Source: an uncultured Clostridia bacterium
Lineage (GTDB): Bacteria; Bacillota; Clostridia; Oscillospirales; Ruminococcaceae
Direction of reading: 5' to 3'
DNA length: 12,430 nt
Assembly (NCBI GenBank): GCA_947630315.1
Contig: CANRHA010000031.1
Span: 1-12,430 of the forward strand
Positions 1 through 8,320 of this stretch are shown one piece after another (position 1 is the first letter of the stretch; each line of letters starts with the position of its first letter). Both the position numbers and the translations under genes were made by a program. Below the pieces are notes generated by a model that saw nothing but the letters and a program-made list of their open reading frames with translations, was not told where the DNA came from and did not search any database.

Positions 1-885
1 ACTAACAGTTCAGGCCCGAGAAGCTCGGTGTCCTATGTTTACTACAAGTGGGAATGCGAAGACGTCAAGACGGATTCGCTTCAGGCCGCGCTCGGAATTT
101 TCAACACCGACCTTGAAAGCATCTCGCCGAGCAGCCGCGTTTCGGCGGTTCGTTTCAGCTCTTCGGAGGTCGAGGACGAGGATCTCAGCAGGCTTGTAAT
201 GCTTGACTGGACGAAAGACCCCACCGCGGCGACAAAAATGCTCAGCCTTGAATATGCCGACGAGGGCGGCGAAAGCAGCTCAACCTCTTCGGTGCCCTCG
301 TCGCCGAGCCTTGAAAACGAGAATAGCAAACAATCGCCCATAGCGCAGTATAACTATGGCCTCACGGGCGGAACGAGCACATATCAGGGGCTTAAGGCGT
401 TTAAGGAGATTCTTGTTCCGAGAATGACACGTGACGACGCCGATCGCGATGAAGGCAAGAGCAAATACGTTATTGTTTTTACCGACGGCAAGGACACCAA
501 TGTCGAGGATTTGAACAGCTCAAATGAAGACGAAAAGACAGCTGCAGAGGAAAAGGTTCAAGCCTCAAAGGATATTGCCAAAGCTCTTAAAGATGACGGT
601 TTTACTATCTTCTATGTTCTCTTAATGAGCGGTGCATTCTCGGAAGTTGATGACCAAGAGAAGGACTTTATCGCTTCGATTGCGGGAAACACCAAAACAG
701 ACAGTTACACAGATACAAGCGGTAATACAAACCCGGGGGAAGACCCTATAAGCGGAGTAGATAAGTATAACACTCTTCTAAAAGGCGCCAATGATAAAAA
801 GAGGTATATCTTTGAAGCCGAAAGCGCCGAAGACCTCACCGAAGTATTCCGCAATGATATCCTCAACGAAATATCGAAGACCCTC
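1..885 (+). other. von Willebrand factor A domain (N-terminally cut by window edge)
   Basis: The helix/strand pattern (LQAALGIFNTDL, then SRVSAVRFSS) matches the part of a vWA domain just after the first metal-site motif. The second metal-site motif is GGTSTYQGL (Thr at bases 373-375). The third is in YVIVFTDGKDTN (Asp at 484-486). The domain closes with FEAESAEDLTEVFRNDI. The DxSxS motif should lie just upstream of base 1. Together these build a MIDAS metal site, which in adhesins and pilus tip proteins binds ligand. An acidic, Ser-rich insert at about codons 85-110 lengthens the loop before the Thr motif. Confidence 0.82.
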
Positions 886-3800
886 GATGACTATACCGTT
901 AAAGACTATATCGACCCGAGGTTTGATCTGTTCGGTTATACGCTTGATGAGGACAGTCGCCATGTAGAGACGGTATTTCACCTTAACGCGGGCGGAAAAG
1001 TTGAATATATCGACGCCAAGGACGGCGAGCAGAGCTGGACTTATGCAGGCACTCCTCTTACAATTGAGTTGTCTCCTAACTCGGGTAGCTCCGAAACTCT
1101 CAAACTTTACTATGACGACGGCGGGTACTATGTCGCCTGGGACAATCAGGATATCCCGTACTGCACCGTAGGCGACAGCGAGCTCACGGTCTGGCGCTCT
1201 GAGTTTAAAATCGTCGCGAAGGAAGACTTCATCGGCGGCAACGCCATACTCACAAACGGCAGCGAGAAAAACCAGAACTATGTATATAACCCGAGCGACG
1301 TTGCGAACGCAAGCTCGGGCAAAGACAAGGCAAATATCGACATATCATCGGGCGGCTCTGTCTCAAAGGGTTTCCCGAGGACGACGGCAAACGTCAGAAG
1401 ACTGCCTCTGGACGAGACAGCAAGCAACAGCAATATCTATCTCGGCGAGAAAATTTCGCCCGAGGATATTATGACCGCACTTGTTGAACAAAAGATAGCC
1501 GAAAAGAAAAAAGGCAGCCCGTATTTTGAATATCTTCTCAGAAAAGAGGAAAACAAGACTAAGCTTGCTAAGCTGTTTGAGGGGCTTGACGACGGCGAGG
1601 AAACTCTCACCCTGCCCTATGCCTATGTAACGAGTTTAAACGACAAAAACAGCTATGCGGGCGATAGCGCTCATCAGGGCGATATTATCGGAAATATCAC
1701 CTATACTCTGAAAGATGAGACGGAAAAACTTGACAGCGGCGAAACTATCAACAAAGACGATGGCAGTGTAATTACTCTTTATGCAAAGGGAAGAAAATAT
1801 ACCTTAACCGTGGGCTTTGAGCCATTTAATGTTAAATTGGACTCTTCCATAGTTGATGATGTTGAAACCGACAGAAACACCGCCAACGGTACGCTTGTCG
1901 GCGATGATGATTATGAGTGGGATAAGAGCTTTAAGCCCGCTGCAGGCGCGGTTCAAAGCGGATTCAGCGAAATTGTAAACACCCACACCATCGATATGGT
2001 TCGCGGGCAGATTGTTTTGAGAGCAGCTCTCAGCGACGCCGATTATGACTATCTTTGCAAGTATTATCCCGATACCGAGCTAATTAGCGCAGACCTTATA
2101 AGAAATTATGGCGGAAATGCCACCGTCGGAACATTCACTGTCAAGACTCCTGCGGTTGCCGCAACGGCTTTGACAGGCGAAAAATATCTCTATGCAACGT
2201 TTGAGCCTGCAAGCGAAACGGCTCTTAAAGATTTGCTCCCGACAGGCGACTATTCGTTTGATAACATCATATCTAACGATGATTTGCCGCTGGAATTTGA
2301 TGCAATTAAGCTTGTGGAGGATTTGACAGACGCACTTGACAAGTTTAACGATTATGTTTATCTCGATTCCCCGGGAGATATGCAATCCGCTTCCTCGGGA
2401 AATGACGTTTACAAGGCTTCTTACACAGGTGCGGACAGCACAATAAAGCTCGGCACAGCAAGCACAGATGCGGATAGGCTTAATCACCTTCTCGGTCTTG
2501 CCGAGATAAAAGGAACAATCAAAACAGGTACCCTTACTATCTCAAAAACGGTCGTAGACAACTCATCAGACTTCGAGCCTGATGGCGATGAGAAATTCAC
2601 ATTTAACGTCACATTCTATAACGGCGCTAATGAGCTTACTGCCGACGATTTTGATAATATCACCGTCAGCATTAACGGAGCTGAGACGCCTTTCGAGGGC
2701 ACAGTAACGCTTAAGACCGGTGAAAGCGCTGTAATCTCGGGAATCCCCGTCGGCGTGACTTACACCGTTGAGGAGCAGCCTGTTGACAACTTCACAACCG
2801 AATATAAATTTTCGGACGAGAACGAGACCAAGACGATTTCAGAGGGCGACGGCGACACGGTCGAAGTCACGAACACCTATGAGCTTTCTGTACCCGCAAC
2901 GCTCAGCGTTGAAAAAACTATTACGGGCGAATATCTGCCCGACCGCGAGACGTCGTTCGAGTTTAAGATTGCATCGGATCCCTCTAAGGGCACCGCAGCA
3001 TCCGATGCTTATCCGATTATTGAAGAAGATACCATCACGATTAACTTTGAAGCGACGCCCGCAGGTGAAGTCACGACCTCGAAAACAAAATCTGACAGCT
3101 GGAATCTGACCTTCAATAAAGTAGGTACATATTACTATACCGTGACCGAGATCGTTCCGAGCGACACTGAGGGATTCGTCTATGATGAAAAAGCGGAGCA
3201 CACTGTTGTATTCGATGTGACAAAAGATACCACCGAAAAGAAGTTGAATGTTTCCGTGACTGTCGACGGCGTGTCCGCCACTGAGGTGTCTTACACCAAC
3301 ACTTACGATCCCGAAGAAATTGAAGTTTACTTCGATGGAACGAAAGAACTCACTGGGCGTGCCTGGGCAACAGGCGACACGTTTAAATTTACAATCGACG
3401 GCGATGAACCCCTGCCTACTCAGAGAGAAGTATCTGTCGACAGCAACATGCATGATTTCACGTTCGGGGCTATCACCTTCACAAAGCCGGGAGTATACAC
3501 CTATACTATCAAGGAAACTACCGGAACTGACGATAAAATTGCTTATGACGACACGGAGTACACTGTCGTTGTTACCGTTACCGATAACGACGGTTCGCTT
3601 GAAGCGACTTATGATATCAAGGTCGGCGATACGAGCATTGGCAGCGGAAGCATCGCCACTGATCCTGTTAAAGGCTTCGACTTTGAGAACATCTATACCC
3701 CTGCCGCAGCTGAAATAGAAGTTTCGGGCACCAAGAACTTTACTCTTGCGGACGGCGAAGCGCCCGAGTCTGACGAAGTATTCACATTCACGTTTAATGT

Positions 3801-6800
3801 AGTCGAGACCGATAAGGATTGGGAGGCAATAGGCTTGCCCGATCCAAAGACCGTTACATTCTTAGGCAGCGTCTTTAGCAGCGGAAGCACGTCTCAACAG
3901 CCGATAGTTGATCTTCTTAAAAAGACCTACGAGCTTGAAGATATTTCCGAGATCAAGGACGGCGGCTCTGTAAACTATTATTACAAGATCACCGAGGCGA
4001 ACGACGGAGCGGATCATATAAGCTATGACGACGCCGAGTATCACATCACGGTGACGGTAAGCTACAGCAAGGAGAGCGGTATTTTATCCGCATCGTATAA
4101 TGTTACTGACGCAGACGGCAACAGTGTCGATGATAATGCTATAGTGTTCTCAAATACCTATACCCCCGATGCAATATCCGCGGCAGCAAATGTCACAGTG
4201 ACAAAAGAAGTCGACGGCGATGAGATTCCGAGCGACGCAAACTTTACATTCACCTTTACAGTCACCGAAACCGATGCTGATCATGAGCCTTTGACAGATG
4301 TTGCCCCCATACCATCTATTACTATCACAAACGAGGGCAGCACGCTGTTCACCCGCAAATTTACTGCGAGCGACATAGGCAAGACATACTATTACACCAT
4401 CGCCGAGACTGACCTTAACGACCTGCGCTTTGAATGCGATGAACACGTCGAGTATGTCACGGTAACGGTTGGCTATGACCCTGCGACAAACACCGTAACG
4501 GCAGAGCCGAGCGTTTCGGAGGTGACTTTCACAAACACTTATACCGCCCCGAAGCCTATTATTTCAATCGAAAAGAGCCAGACTATTGTCAACGGAACTT
4601 CGGGCACTCCTTTGACAGTAGAGGCGGGGGATATTGTCGAATATACCCTTACCGTCTCTAATGATAGCGATGTTGACGCGCCCGCGGTCAAGGTCGTTGA
4701 CGCCGTTCCATCTGGGCTTATTATCGATGACATTGGCAGCGGAACGCCTGACGGGCAGAATATAACATGGACGCTTGCAGTTGACGCGCACAGTCAGACG
4801 ACCGTAAGCTTCAAAGTAAAGGTTCCGCCTGTGACTACAAGAACAACTTGGTCAAACATAGCATACGCCGATGGCAACCCGTCTGATACCGTCGTGCTGA
4901 TTGAAGAAAAGCCGAAGGTCGGCAGTATCGAGATCCGCAAGACCCTCACGGGCAACGATTTCGACACTAACGACAGGTTCAGCTTCACTATTGAGGTTTA
5001 TGGCGACGACGGAGTCACCCCGATTCTCTTGGAGATGTTTAAACTCGGACAGGGCGAGAGCAAAAAATTTGAAAATCTTCCCGACGGTGCGAAATTTACC
5101 GTTACTGAGACTGACACGCTCGGATATACCCCGTCGGTGAACGGAGCCGTCGGCAATTCCTATACCGGCGTTGTCGAAAACGGTACGACGGTTTCGGTGA
5201 AATTTGAAAACGAGCGTTCAAAACCCGTGGTTCAAACAGGATCGCTTATCGTGAGAAAGACCGTCGCGGGCCCCGCTGAGGCAATAATTCCCGAAACCTT
5301 CGGATTCACTTACAGCCTCGGTCTGCCATTAGAATTTACCAATACAGAGTTTGACTACACCATATCCCACTTCGACTATATGGGCGTTGAGGTCATTGAC
5401 GAGAGAGGCACGCTCGGCATATCGGGCACATTCAGCCTTAACAACGGTCAGAGAATCAAGATTTCGGGTCTGCCCGCGGGCACGACCTATCAGGTCGACG
5501 AACTTCCGACGGCCGGCAGCTATATCGTTGACAGATATAATACAAGCGGCGTAATTACTCTTGACGTAAACGGCGCGGTCGCGGACGCATACGCGGTGTT
5601 TGTCAACACAATTAAAACAGGCCAGCTTACTGTCTCAAAGACAGCGGTCGGAAACCTTGCAAAGTCTACCGACATGTTCGGGTTTATGGTCTCGCTTTAT
5701 CACGACGCAGCCCTCAGCGAGCCTGCGCAGGAAGTCAGCGGGCAGTTCGGCGAAATGTACTTTGAAGCCGGCGTCGATGCAAATATCGCGCTTTCCGACG
5801 GCGAAAGCGTGACGGCGGTCGGCCTACCCGTCGGGCTTTACTACAAGGTCGAGGAGATCGGAACGAACGGCTATGAAAGCGGCGTTGCGGGCGAGCAGAT
5901 CGGCGTTGTCGCGACGGGCATGATCTCAGACATCGATACAAGTAGCGCGGCGTTCATAAACCTTAAACAGAAAAACGTCAAAACGGGCGATCTCACTGTA
6001 TCGAAGATAGTCACGGGCGACGGTGATACTTCATACCCCTTCCCATTCACGCTTGAGCTTTACTATCACGACACGGCGGGGAATCCAGAGGTATTAGCTG
6101 CTGATGTAAATCTCACGGGAAAAATCATCGGCGGCGAGCCGAGAGATGTCAGCGTTGTAGGCGGTTCTGCGATATTCAACCTAAGGCACGGCGAAAGCCT
6201 CCGCCTTGAGGGTCTGCCCGAGGATATACATTATATCATCACCGAGACCGACCCGAACGGCCACACAGTGACGATTTCAAACACGGGTGCGTTTACGCCG
6301 ACGTATTACGATCCGTTCTACGGAATAATGACTATCGACGAACTCCCGTCAAATGTTGCCGCCGGCGACGTCAAAGGCGGTGAGCATGTTTCGGTTACAT
6401 TCTATAACCACATCGAACCCGAGCCCGAGCCTGAGCCCGCGAGCACCTCGCTTACCATCAGAAAGACCTTTGACCAAAATGGCTCGACCAAGGACAACGC
6501 TCTTGCGTTCAGCTTTGATGTTGCGCTCATCAGCGCTGTTGACCCATCGGGCAACCCGATAACCGACGCAAGCGGAAACTACCTTGCAAATGTCACCGTA
6601 AATAAGGGCGAAGAGGAAGGGTACGGAACTGTCGATTTGAGCTTTGACAGAGCGGGAATCTATACCTATTCGATCAAGGAGCGCTCGGAGTATATCGGCG
6701 ATGTGCCCGAGGGCGGCGAGCTTTACACCGTTACCGATGAGAAGCTTGCGGTCGTCACAGTCACCGAAACCAACGGGATTCTTATAGCGACGCCTGTTGA

Positions 6801-8082
6801 GCCAATTGTGTTTATCAACAGCTATGTTGCGCCGAAAGTTCCGCCAACGCCGTCGAGTGCGGTTATAACCGTTCAGAAGCTTGTTGAGGGCGATGATATC
6901 AGCGGCGAAAACTTTACATTTGATTTTACCGTCACCGAGACAGACCAAAGCGGAGAACCCCTGACAGGCGACATAATCGACGACATTCATATTACGAACG
7001 AGGGCGCTGATGCATTCATCACCCGCGAGTTCACTGAAAGCGACATCGGAAAGAGCTTCTATTACACGATAACTGAGACCGACGGCGGCGCTGAGGGAAT
7101 CAGTTATGCAGGTACGAAACTCGTCACGGTAAGCGATACCTATGACGAGTTGGCCAACGCTGTTGTCGCGACGGCAACTCCCAACCCTGTTGTGTTCATC
7201 AACACCTATACACGCCCCGATCCGAGCCTCGCCGAGATAAAGCTTACAAAGAAGGTCTCCGATTCGAGCGGCAAGGAATATGCCGAGGGAAGCTTCACCT
7301 TTGAGGTCAACCTCACAAGCCACCCCGAATACTCGGAAAACGGCTTCACAAACGGCAAAGCAACGGTTACTGTTGACGGCGGCGAAACGGTCGTCCTGAC
7401 AGTTCCGTTCGGCGCCGAGTATGAGATCAACGAGATAAATGTTCCCGATGGCTATACCGATTCTACCGAAAAACTTAAAGGCGTTGCCGACGGCAGCACG
7501 GTCGAGCTGATCTACAATAACATCAAAACGGTCGAAATTCAAAAGACCGGCAGCCTTACGCTCAGCAAGATTTTAGTTGTCGACGGCAGAACAGTTAAAG
7601 GCGGAAGAAAGTTCACATTCAAGATTGAGCTTTTGGGCTCTGACTTTACAGGTGACGCTAACGGTGTAAGCTTTGATAACGGCGTTGCTTGGGTAGAGCT
7701 TAGCGGCGGCGAGAGCGTCACTATGACGGGACTTCCAGTCGGCGTCGACTATGTTATCACCGAAGAAAGCGTCGTTGGCTATACACTGCTCAGCAAAAGC
7801 AGCTCGGGCCTCAGCGGCACAATAACAGCCGATGGCGAGACAGATGCTATCGCGGTAAACGCGACGTTCGGTTCACGTGAACCGTTCAATCCTCCACCGG
7901 CGACCTCTGAACCTGACCCGGACGATAGGATTGAGATTGTTCCCTCGACCGAAGCCGGTAGTAGCGAAAGCGATGAAGAAGTTCCCGACGAAAGCGATCC
8001 TAACCCCATAACAGGCACGTTCGGCAGCGGAATCGCTATGCTTTTTGCGGCAGCGATTGCGCTGGCGGTTAAGCGGAGGTAA
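1..8082 (+). CDS. Giant vWA / multi-isopeptide-domain cell-wall-anchored surface protein (5' partial)
   Basis: The reading frame is open from base 1 to the TAA at 8080-8082, giving 2693 codons, and the real start lies upstream. A GTG at 28 is not a credible start because it would cut into the vWA fold. Visible parts in order: the remainder of a vWA domain (codons 1-295), an unrecognised region (296-837), 14 Ig-like modules (838-2625), an acidic Pro/Ser/Glu linker, and the sorting signal NPITG + hydrophobic stretch + KRR. Cysteine is very rare. Proteins of this build are secreted, attached to peptidoglycan or a pilus by a sortase, and stiffened by Lys-Asn isopeptide bonds; they usually act as adhesins. 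Adhesin function, ligand and pilus membership are inferred. No sortase or other surface gene is in the window. A hairpin terminator follows 15 bases after the stop, so this is the last gene of its transcript. No frameshift was seen. Confidence 0.93.
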   Translation, partial: TNSSGPRSSVSYVYYKWECEDVKTDSLQAALGIFNTDLESISPSSRVSAVRFSSSEVEDEDLSRLVMLDWTKDPTAATKMLSLEYADEGGESSSTSSVPSSPSLENENSKQSPIAQYNYGLTGGTSTYQGLKAFKEILVPRMTRDDADRDEGKSKYVIVFTDGKDTNVEDLNSSNEDEKTAAEEKVQASKDIAKALKDDGFTIFYVLLMSGAFSEVDDQEKDFIASIAGNTKTDSYTDTSGNTNPGEDPISGVDKYNTLLKGANDKKRYIFEAESAEDLTEVFRNDILNEISKTLDDYTVKDYIDPRFDLFGYTLDEDSRHVETVFHLNAGGKVEYIDAKDGEQSWTYAGTPLTIELSPNSGSSETLKLYYDDGGYYVAWDNQDIPYCTVGDSELTVWRSEFKIVAKEDFIGGNAILTNGSEKNQNYVYNPSDVANASSGKDKANIDISSGGSVSKGFPRTTANVRRLPLDETASNSNIYLGEKISPEDIMTALVEQKIAEKKKGSPYFEYLLRKEENKTKLAKLFEGLDDGEETLTLPYAYVTSLNDKNSYAGDSAHQGDIIGNITYTLKDETEKLDSGETINKDDGSVITLYAKGRKYTLTVGFEPFNVKLDSSIVDDVETDRNTANGTLVGDDDYEWDKSFKPAAGAVQSGFSEIVNTHTIDMVRGQIVLRAALSDADYDYLCKYYPDTELISADLIRNYGGNATVGTFTVKTPAVAATALTGEKYLYATFEPASETALKDLLPTGDYSFDNIISNDDLPLEFDAIKLVEDLTDALDKFNDYVYLDSPGDMQSASSGNDVYKASYTGADSTIKLGTASTDADRLNHLLGLAEIKGTIKTGTLTISKTVVDNSSDFEPDGDEKFTFNVTFYNGANELTADDFDNITVSINGAETPFEGTVTLKTGESAVISGIPVGVTYTVEEQPVDNFTTEYKFSDENETKTISEGDGDTVEVTNTYELSVPATLSVEKTITGEYLPDRETSFEFKIASDPSKGTAASDAYPIIEEDTITINFEATPAGEVTTSKTKSDSWNLTFNKVGTYYYTVTEIVPSDTEGFVYDEKAEHTVVFDVTKDTTEKKLNVSVTVDGVSATEVSYTNTYDPEEIEVYFDGTKELTGRAWATGDTFKFTIDGDEPLPTQREVSVDSNMHDFTFGAITFTKPGVYTYTIKETTGTDDKIAYDDTEYTVVVTVTDNDGSLEATYDIKVGDTSIGSGSIATDPVKGFDFENIYTPAAAEIEVSGTKNFTLADGEAPESDEVFTFTFNVVETDKDWEAIGLPDPKTVTFLGSVFSSGSTSQQPIVDLLKKTYELEDISEIKDGGSVNYYYKITEANDGADHISYDDAEYHITVTVSYSKESGILSASYNVTDADGNSVDDNAIVFSNTYTPDAISAAANVTVTKEVDGDEIPSDANFTFTFTVTETDADHEPLTDVAPIPSITITNEGSTLFTRKFTASDIGKTYYYTIAETDLNDLRFECDEHVEYVTVTVGYDPATNTVTAEPSVSEVTFTNTYTAPKPIISIEKSQTIVNGTSGTPLTVEAGDIVEYTLTVSNDSDVDAPAVKVVDAVPSGLIIDDIGSGTPDGQNITWTLAVDAHSQTTVSFKVKVPPVTTRTTWSNIAYADGNPSDTVVLIEEKPKVGSIEIRKTLTGNDFDTNDRFSFTIEVYGDDGVTPILLEMFKLGQGESKKFENLPDGAKFTVTETDTLGYTPSVNGAVGNSYTGVVENGTTVSVKFENERSKPVVQTGSLIVRKTVAGPAEAIIPETFGFTYSLGLPLEFTNTEFDYTISHFDYMGVEVIDERGTLGISGTFSLNNGQRIKISGLPAGTTYQVDELPTAGSYIVDRYNTSGVITLDVNGAVADAYAVFVNTIKTGQLTVSKTAVGNLAKSTDMFGFMVSLYHDAALSEPAQEVSGQFGEMYFEAGVDANIALSDGESVTAVGLPVGLYYKVEEIGTNGYESGVAGEQIGVVATGMISDIDTSSAAFINLKQKNVKTGDLTVSKIVTGDGDTSYPFPFTLELYYHDTAGNPEVLAADVNLTGKIIGGEPRDVSVVGGSAIFNLRHGESLRLEGLPEDIHYIITETDPNGHTVTISNTGAFTPTYYDPFYGIMTIDELPSNVAAGDVKGGEHVSVTFYNHIEPEPEPEPASTSLTIRKTFDQNGSTKDNALAFSFDVALISAVDPSGNPITDASGNYLANVTVNKGEEEGYGTVDLSFDRAGIYTYSIKERSEYIGDVPEGGELYTVTDEKLAVVTVTETNGILIATPVEPIVFINSYVAPKVPPTPSSAVITVQKLVEGDDISGENFTFDFTVTETDQSGEPLTGDIIDDIHITNEGADAFITREFTESDIGKSFYYTITETDGGAEGISYAGTKLVTVSDTYDELANAVVATATPNPVVFINTYTRPDPSLAEIKLTKKVSDSSGKEYAEGSFTFEVNLTSHPEYSENGFTNGKATVTVDGGETVVLTVPFGAEYEINEINVPDGYTDSTEKLKGVADGSTVELIYNNIKTVEIQKTGSLTLSKILVVDGRTVKGGRKFTFKIELLGSDFTGDANGVSFDNGVAWVELSGGESVTMTGLPVGVDYVITEESVVGYTLLSKSSSGLSGTITADGETDAIAVNATFGSREPFNPPPATSEPDPDDRIEIVPSTEAGSSESDEEVPDESDPNPITGTFGSGIAMLFAAAIALAVKRR
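886..2511 (+). other. Unrecognised extracellular region between the vWA domain and the repeat modules
   Basis: About 540 residues. The first part, starting YTVKDYIDPRFDLFGYTLDE, looks like the beta-rich extension that often follows vWA domains in clostridial surface proteins. The remainder has no family I can name. It includes a Lys/Glu-rich helical stretch (QKIAEKKKGSPYFEYLLRKE, bases 1489-1548) and Asp-rich beta segments. It has no Cna-B or FctA hallmarks until GTLTISKTV at about 2524. It could be an additional ligand-binding region or spacer; this is not settled by sequence alone. Confidence 0.6.
2512..2880 (+). repeat. Protein module 1: Cna-B-like isopeptide domain
   Basis: It opens with GTLTISKTV (candidate cross-linking Lys), then has GESAVISGIPVGVTYTVEE (candidate catalytic Glu) and closes with VTNTYE (candidate Asn). 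The 'GES..I.GIP.G..YTV.E' pattern is the Cna-B type strand signature. It is the first module of the stalk. Confidence 0.8.
2881..4557 (+). repeat. Protein modules 2-5: four tandem Spy0128/FctA-like pilin isopeptide domains
   Basis: Module boundaries are about 2881-3318, 3319-3705, 3706-4170 and 4171-4557. Each has a Lys near its start (SVEKTITG, DGTKELTG, SGTKNFT, VTKEVDG) and a Y-Y/T-Y-x-I/V-x-E strand (YYYTVTE, YTYTIKE, YYYKITE, YYYTIAE). Each has a closing Asn (YTNTY, FENIY, FSNTY, FTNTY). This Lys/Glu/Asn set is the intramolecular isopeptide signature of the streptococcal pilin linkage domain family. Actual bond formation is inferred. Confidence 0.85.
4558..4911 (+). repeat. Protein module 6: DUF11-like domain
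   Basis: ISIEKSQTIVNG, then VEAGDIVEYTLTVSNDSD, VKVVDAVPSGL and TTVSFKVKVP follow the DUF11 pattern (conserved repeat of many bacterial surface proteins). It lacks the closing Asn seen in its neighbours, so no cross-link is predicted. It separates the FctA-like block from the Cna-B-like block. Confidence 0.8.
4912..6414 (+). repeat. Protein modules 7-10: four tandem Cna-B-like domains
   Basis: Boundaries are about 4912-5235, 5236-5616, 5617-5982 and 5983-6414. Openings are IEIRKTLTG, LIVRKTVAG, LTVSKTAVG and LTVSKIVTG. Glu strands are FTVTETD, YQVDELP, YKVEEIG and YIITETD. Closing Asn residues are in KFENE, VFVNT, AFINL and TFYNH. The short 'GxS/R..I/L.GLP' turn before the Glu strand is present in nearly all of them. 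A Glu-Pro repeat linker (6415-6444) separates this block from the next. Confidence 0.82.
6445..7227 (+). repeat. Protein modules 11-12: two Spy0128/FctA-like domains
   Basis: Boundaries are about 6445-6855 (including the linker APKVPPTPS) and 6856-7227. Candidate triads are TIRKTFD / YTYSIKE / FINSY and TVQKLVEG / YYYTITE / FINTY. The second of the pair is unusually close to module 5, sharing FTVTETD, ITNEG and SDIGK at matching positions. Confidence 0.83.
7228..7875 (+). repeat. Protein modules 13-14: two Cna-B-like domains next to the wall
   Basis: Boundaries are about 7228-7542 and 7543-7875. Module 13 has IKLTKKVSD / YEINEI / IYNNI. Module 14 has LTLSKILVV and YVITEES but ends in VNATFGS, so a Ser occupies the place where the other modules carry the cross-linking Asn. 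These are the two modules closest to the cell wall. Confidence 0.78.
8002..8079 (+). other. C-terminal cell-wall sorting signal, NPITG type
   Basis: NPITG (8002-8016) is followed by TFGSG, a hydrophobic stretch IAMLFAAAIALAV and the tail KRR, directly before the stop. This is the three-part sortase signal, with Asn in place of the Leu of LPxTG. Clostridial class B-type sortases such as that of Clostridioides difficile are reported to accept [S/P/N]PxTG motifs; which sortase acts here cannot be told from the window. Confidence 0.87.
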
Positions 8083-8097
8083 AAAACACATATAGAC

Positions 8098-8128
8098 AAA
8101 AGCGACAAGCAGAAGCTTGCCGCTTTTT
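8098..8128 (+). terminator. Rho-independent terminator after the surface-protein gene
   Basis: A 13-position stem (8098-8110 with 8115-8127) has a single A-C mismatch and an AGAA loop. Its downstream arm runs into TTTTT (8124-8128). It lies 15 bases after the stop codon. Confidence 0.85.
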
Positions 8129-8320
8129 GTATAACTGATTTGGCGTGAGATTTAAAGAGATATCAAGTTGCGACTATCAATTTTTGTCTGACGGTGGCAT
8201 AATCAATTTTGATTGGAATCTTTTTATGGGCGCTTATTAGAAGAACATGATTTGCTAAACTGAGTTATTAAAATTGTAAGCGTGGGAATGCGTTGCGGGT
8301 CTTTAAGTGTGGGAAACACC
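8129..8320. other. AT-rich intergenic spacer, no gene seen
   Basis: No open frame with an RBS and no RNA gene was recognised. The only structures are a 14-base palindrome AATCAATTTTGATT (8201-8214), which could be an operator but has no promoter beside it, and a weak 4-base stem GTGT/ACAC (8307-8319) leading into the hairpin cluster. Confidence 0.5.

Noticed and set aside
28..30. GTG as start codon of the giant gene
   Set aside because: The frame is open to base 1, and starting here would remove the first strand and metal motif of the vWA domain. No convincing RBS precedes it.
2839..3453. Antisense open frame of 204 codons
   Set aside because: Shadow of the FctA-like module region; no RBS or domain signal.
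6349..7542. Long antisense open frame (397 codons, - strand) inside the surface-protein gene
   Set aside because: It has no recognisable protein family and lies wholly within a well-supported modular gene. The Asp/Glu/Thr-rich codon pattern of the sense strand leaves the opposite frame free of stops.
8201..8214. Palindrome AATCAATTTTGATT as an operator
   Set aside because: Short, AT-rich, single, and not placed at a recognisable promoter; kept only as a note.
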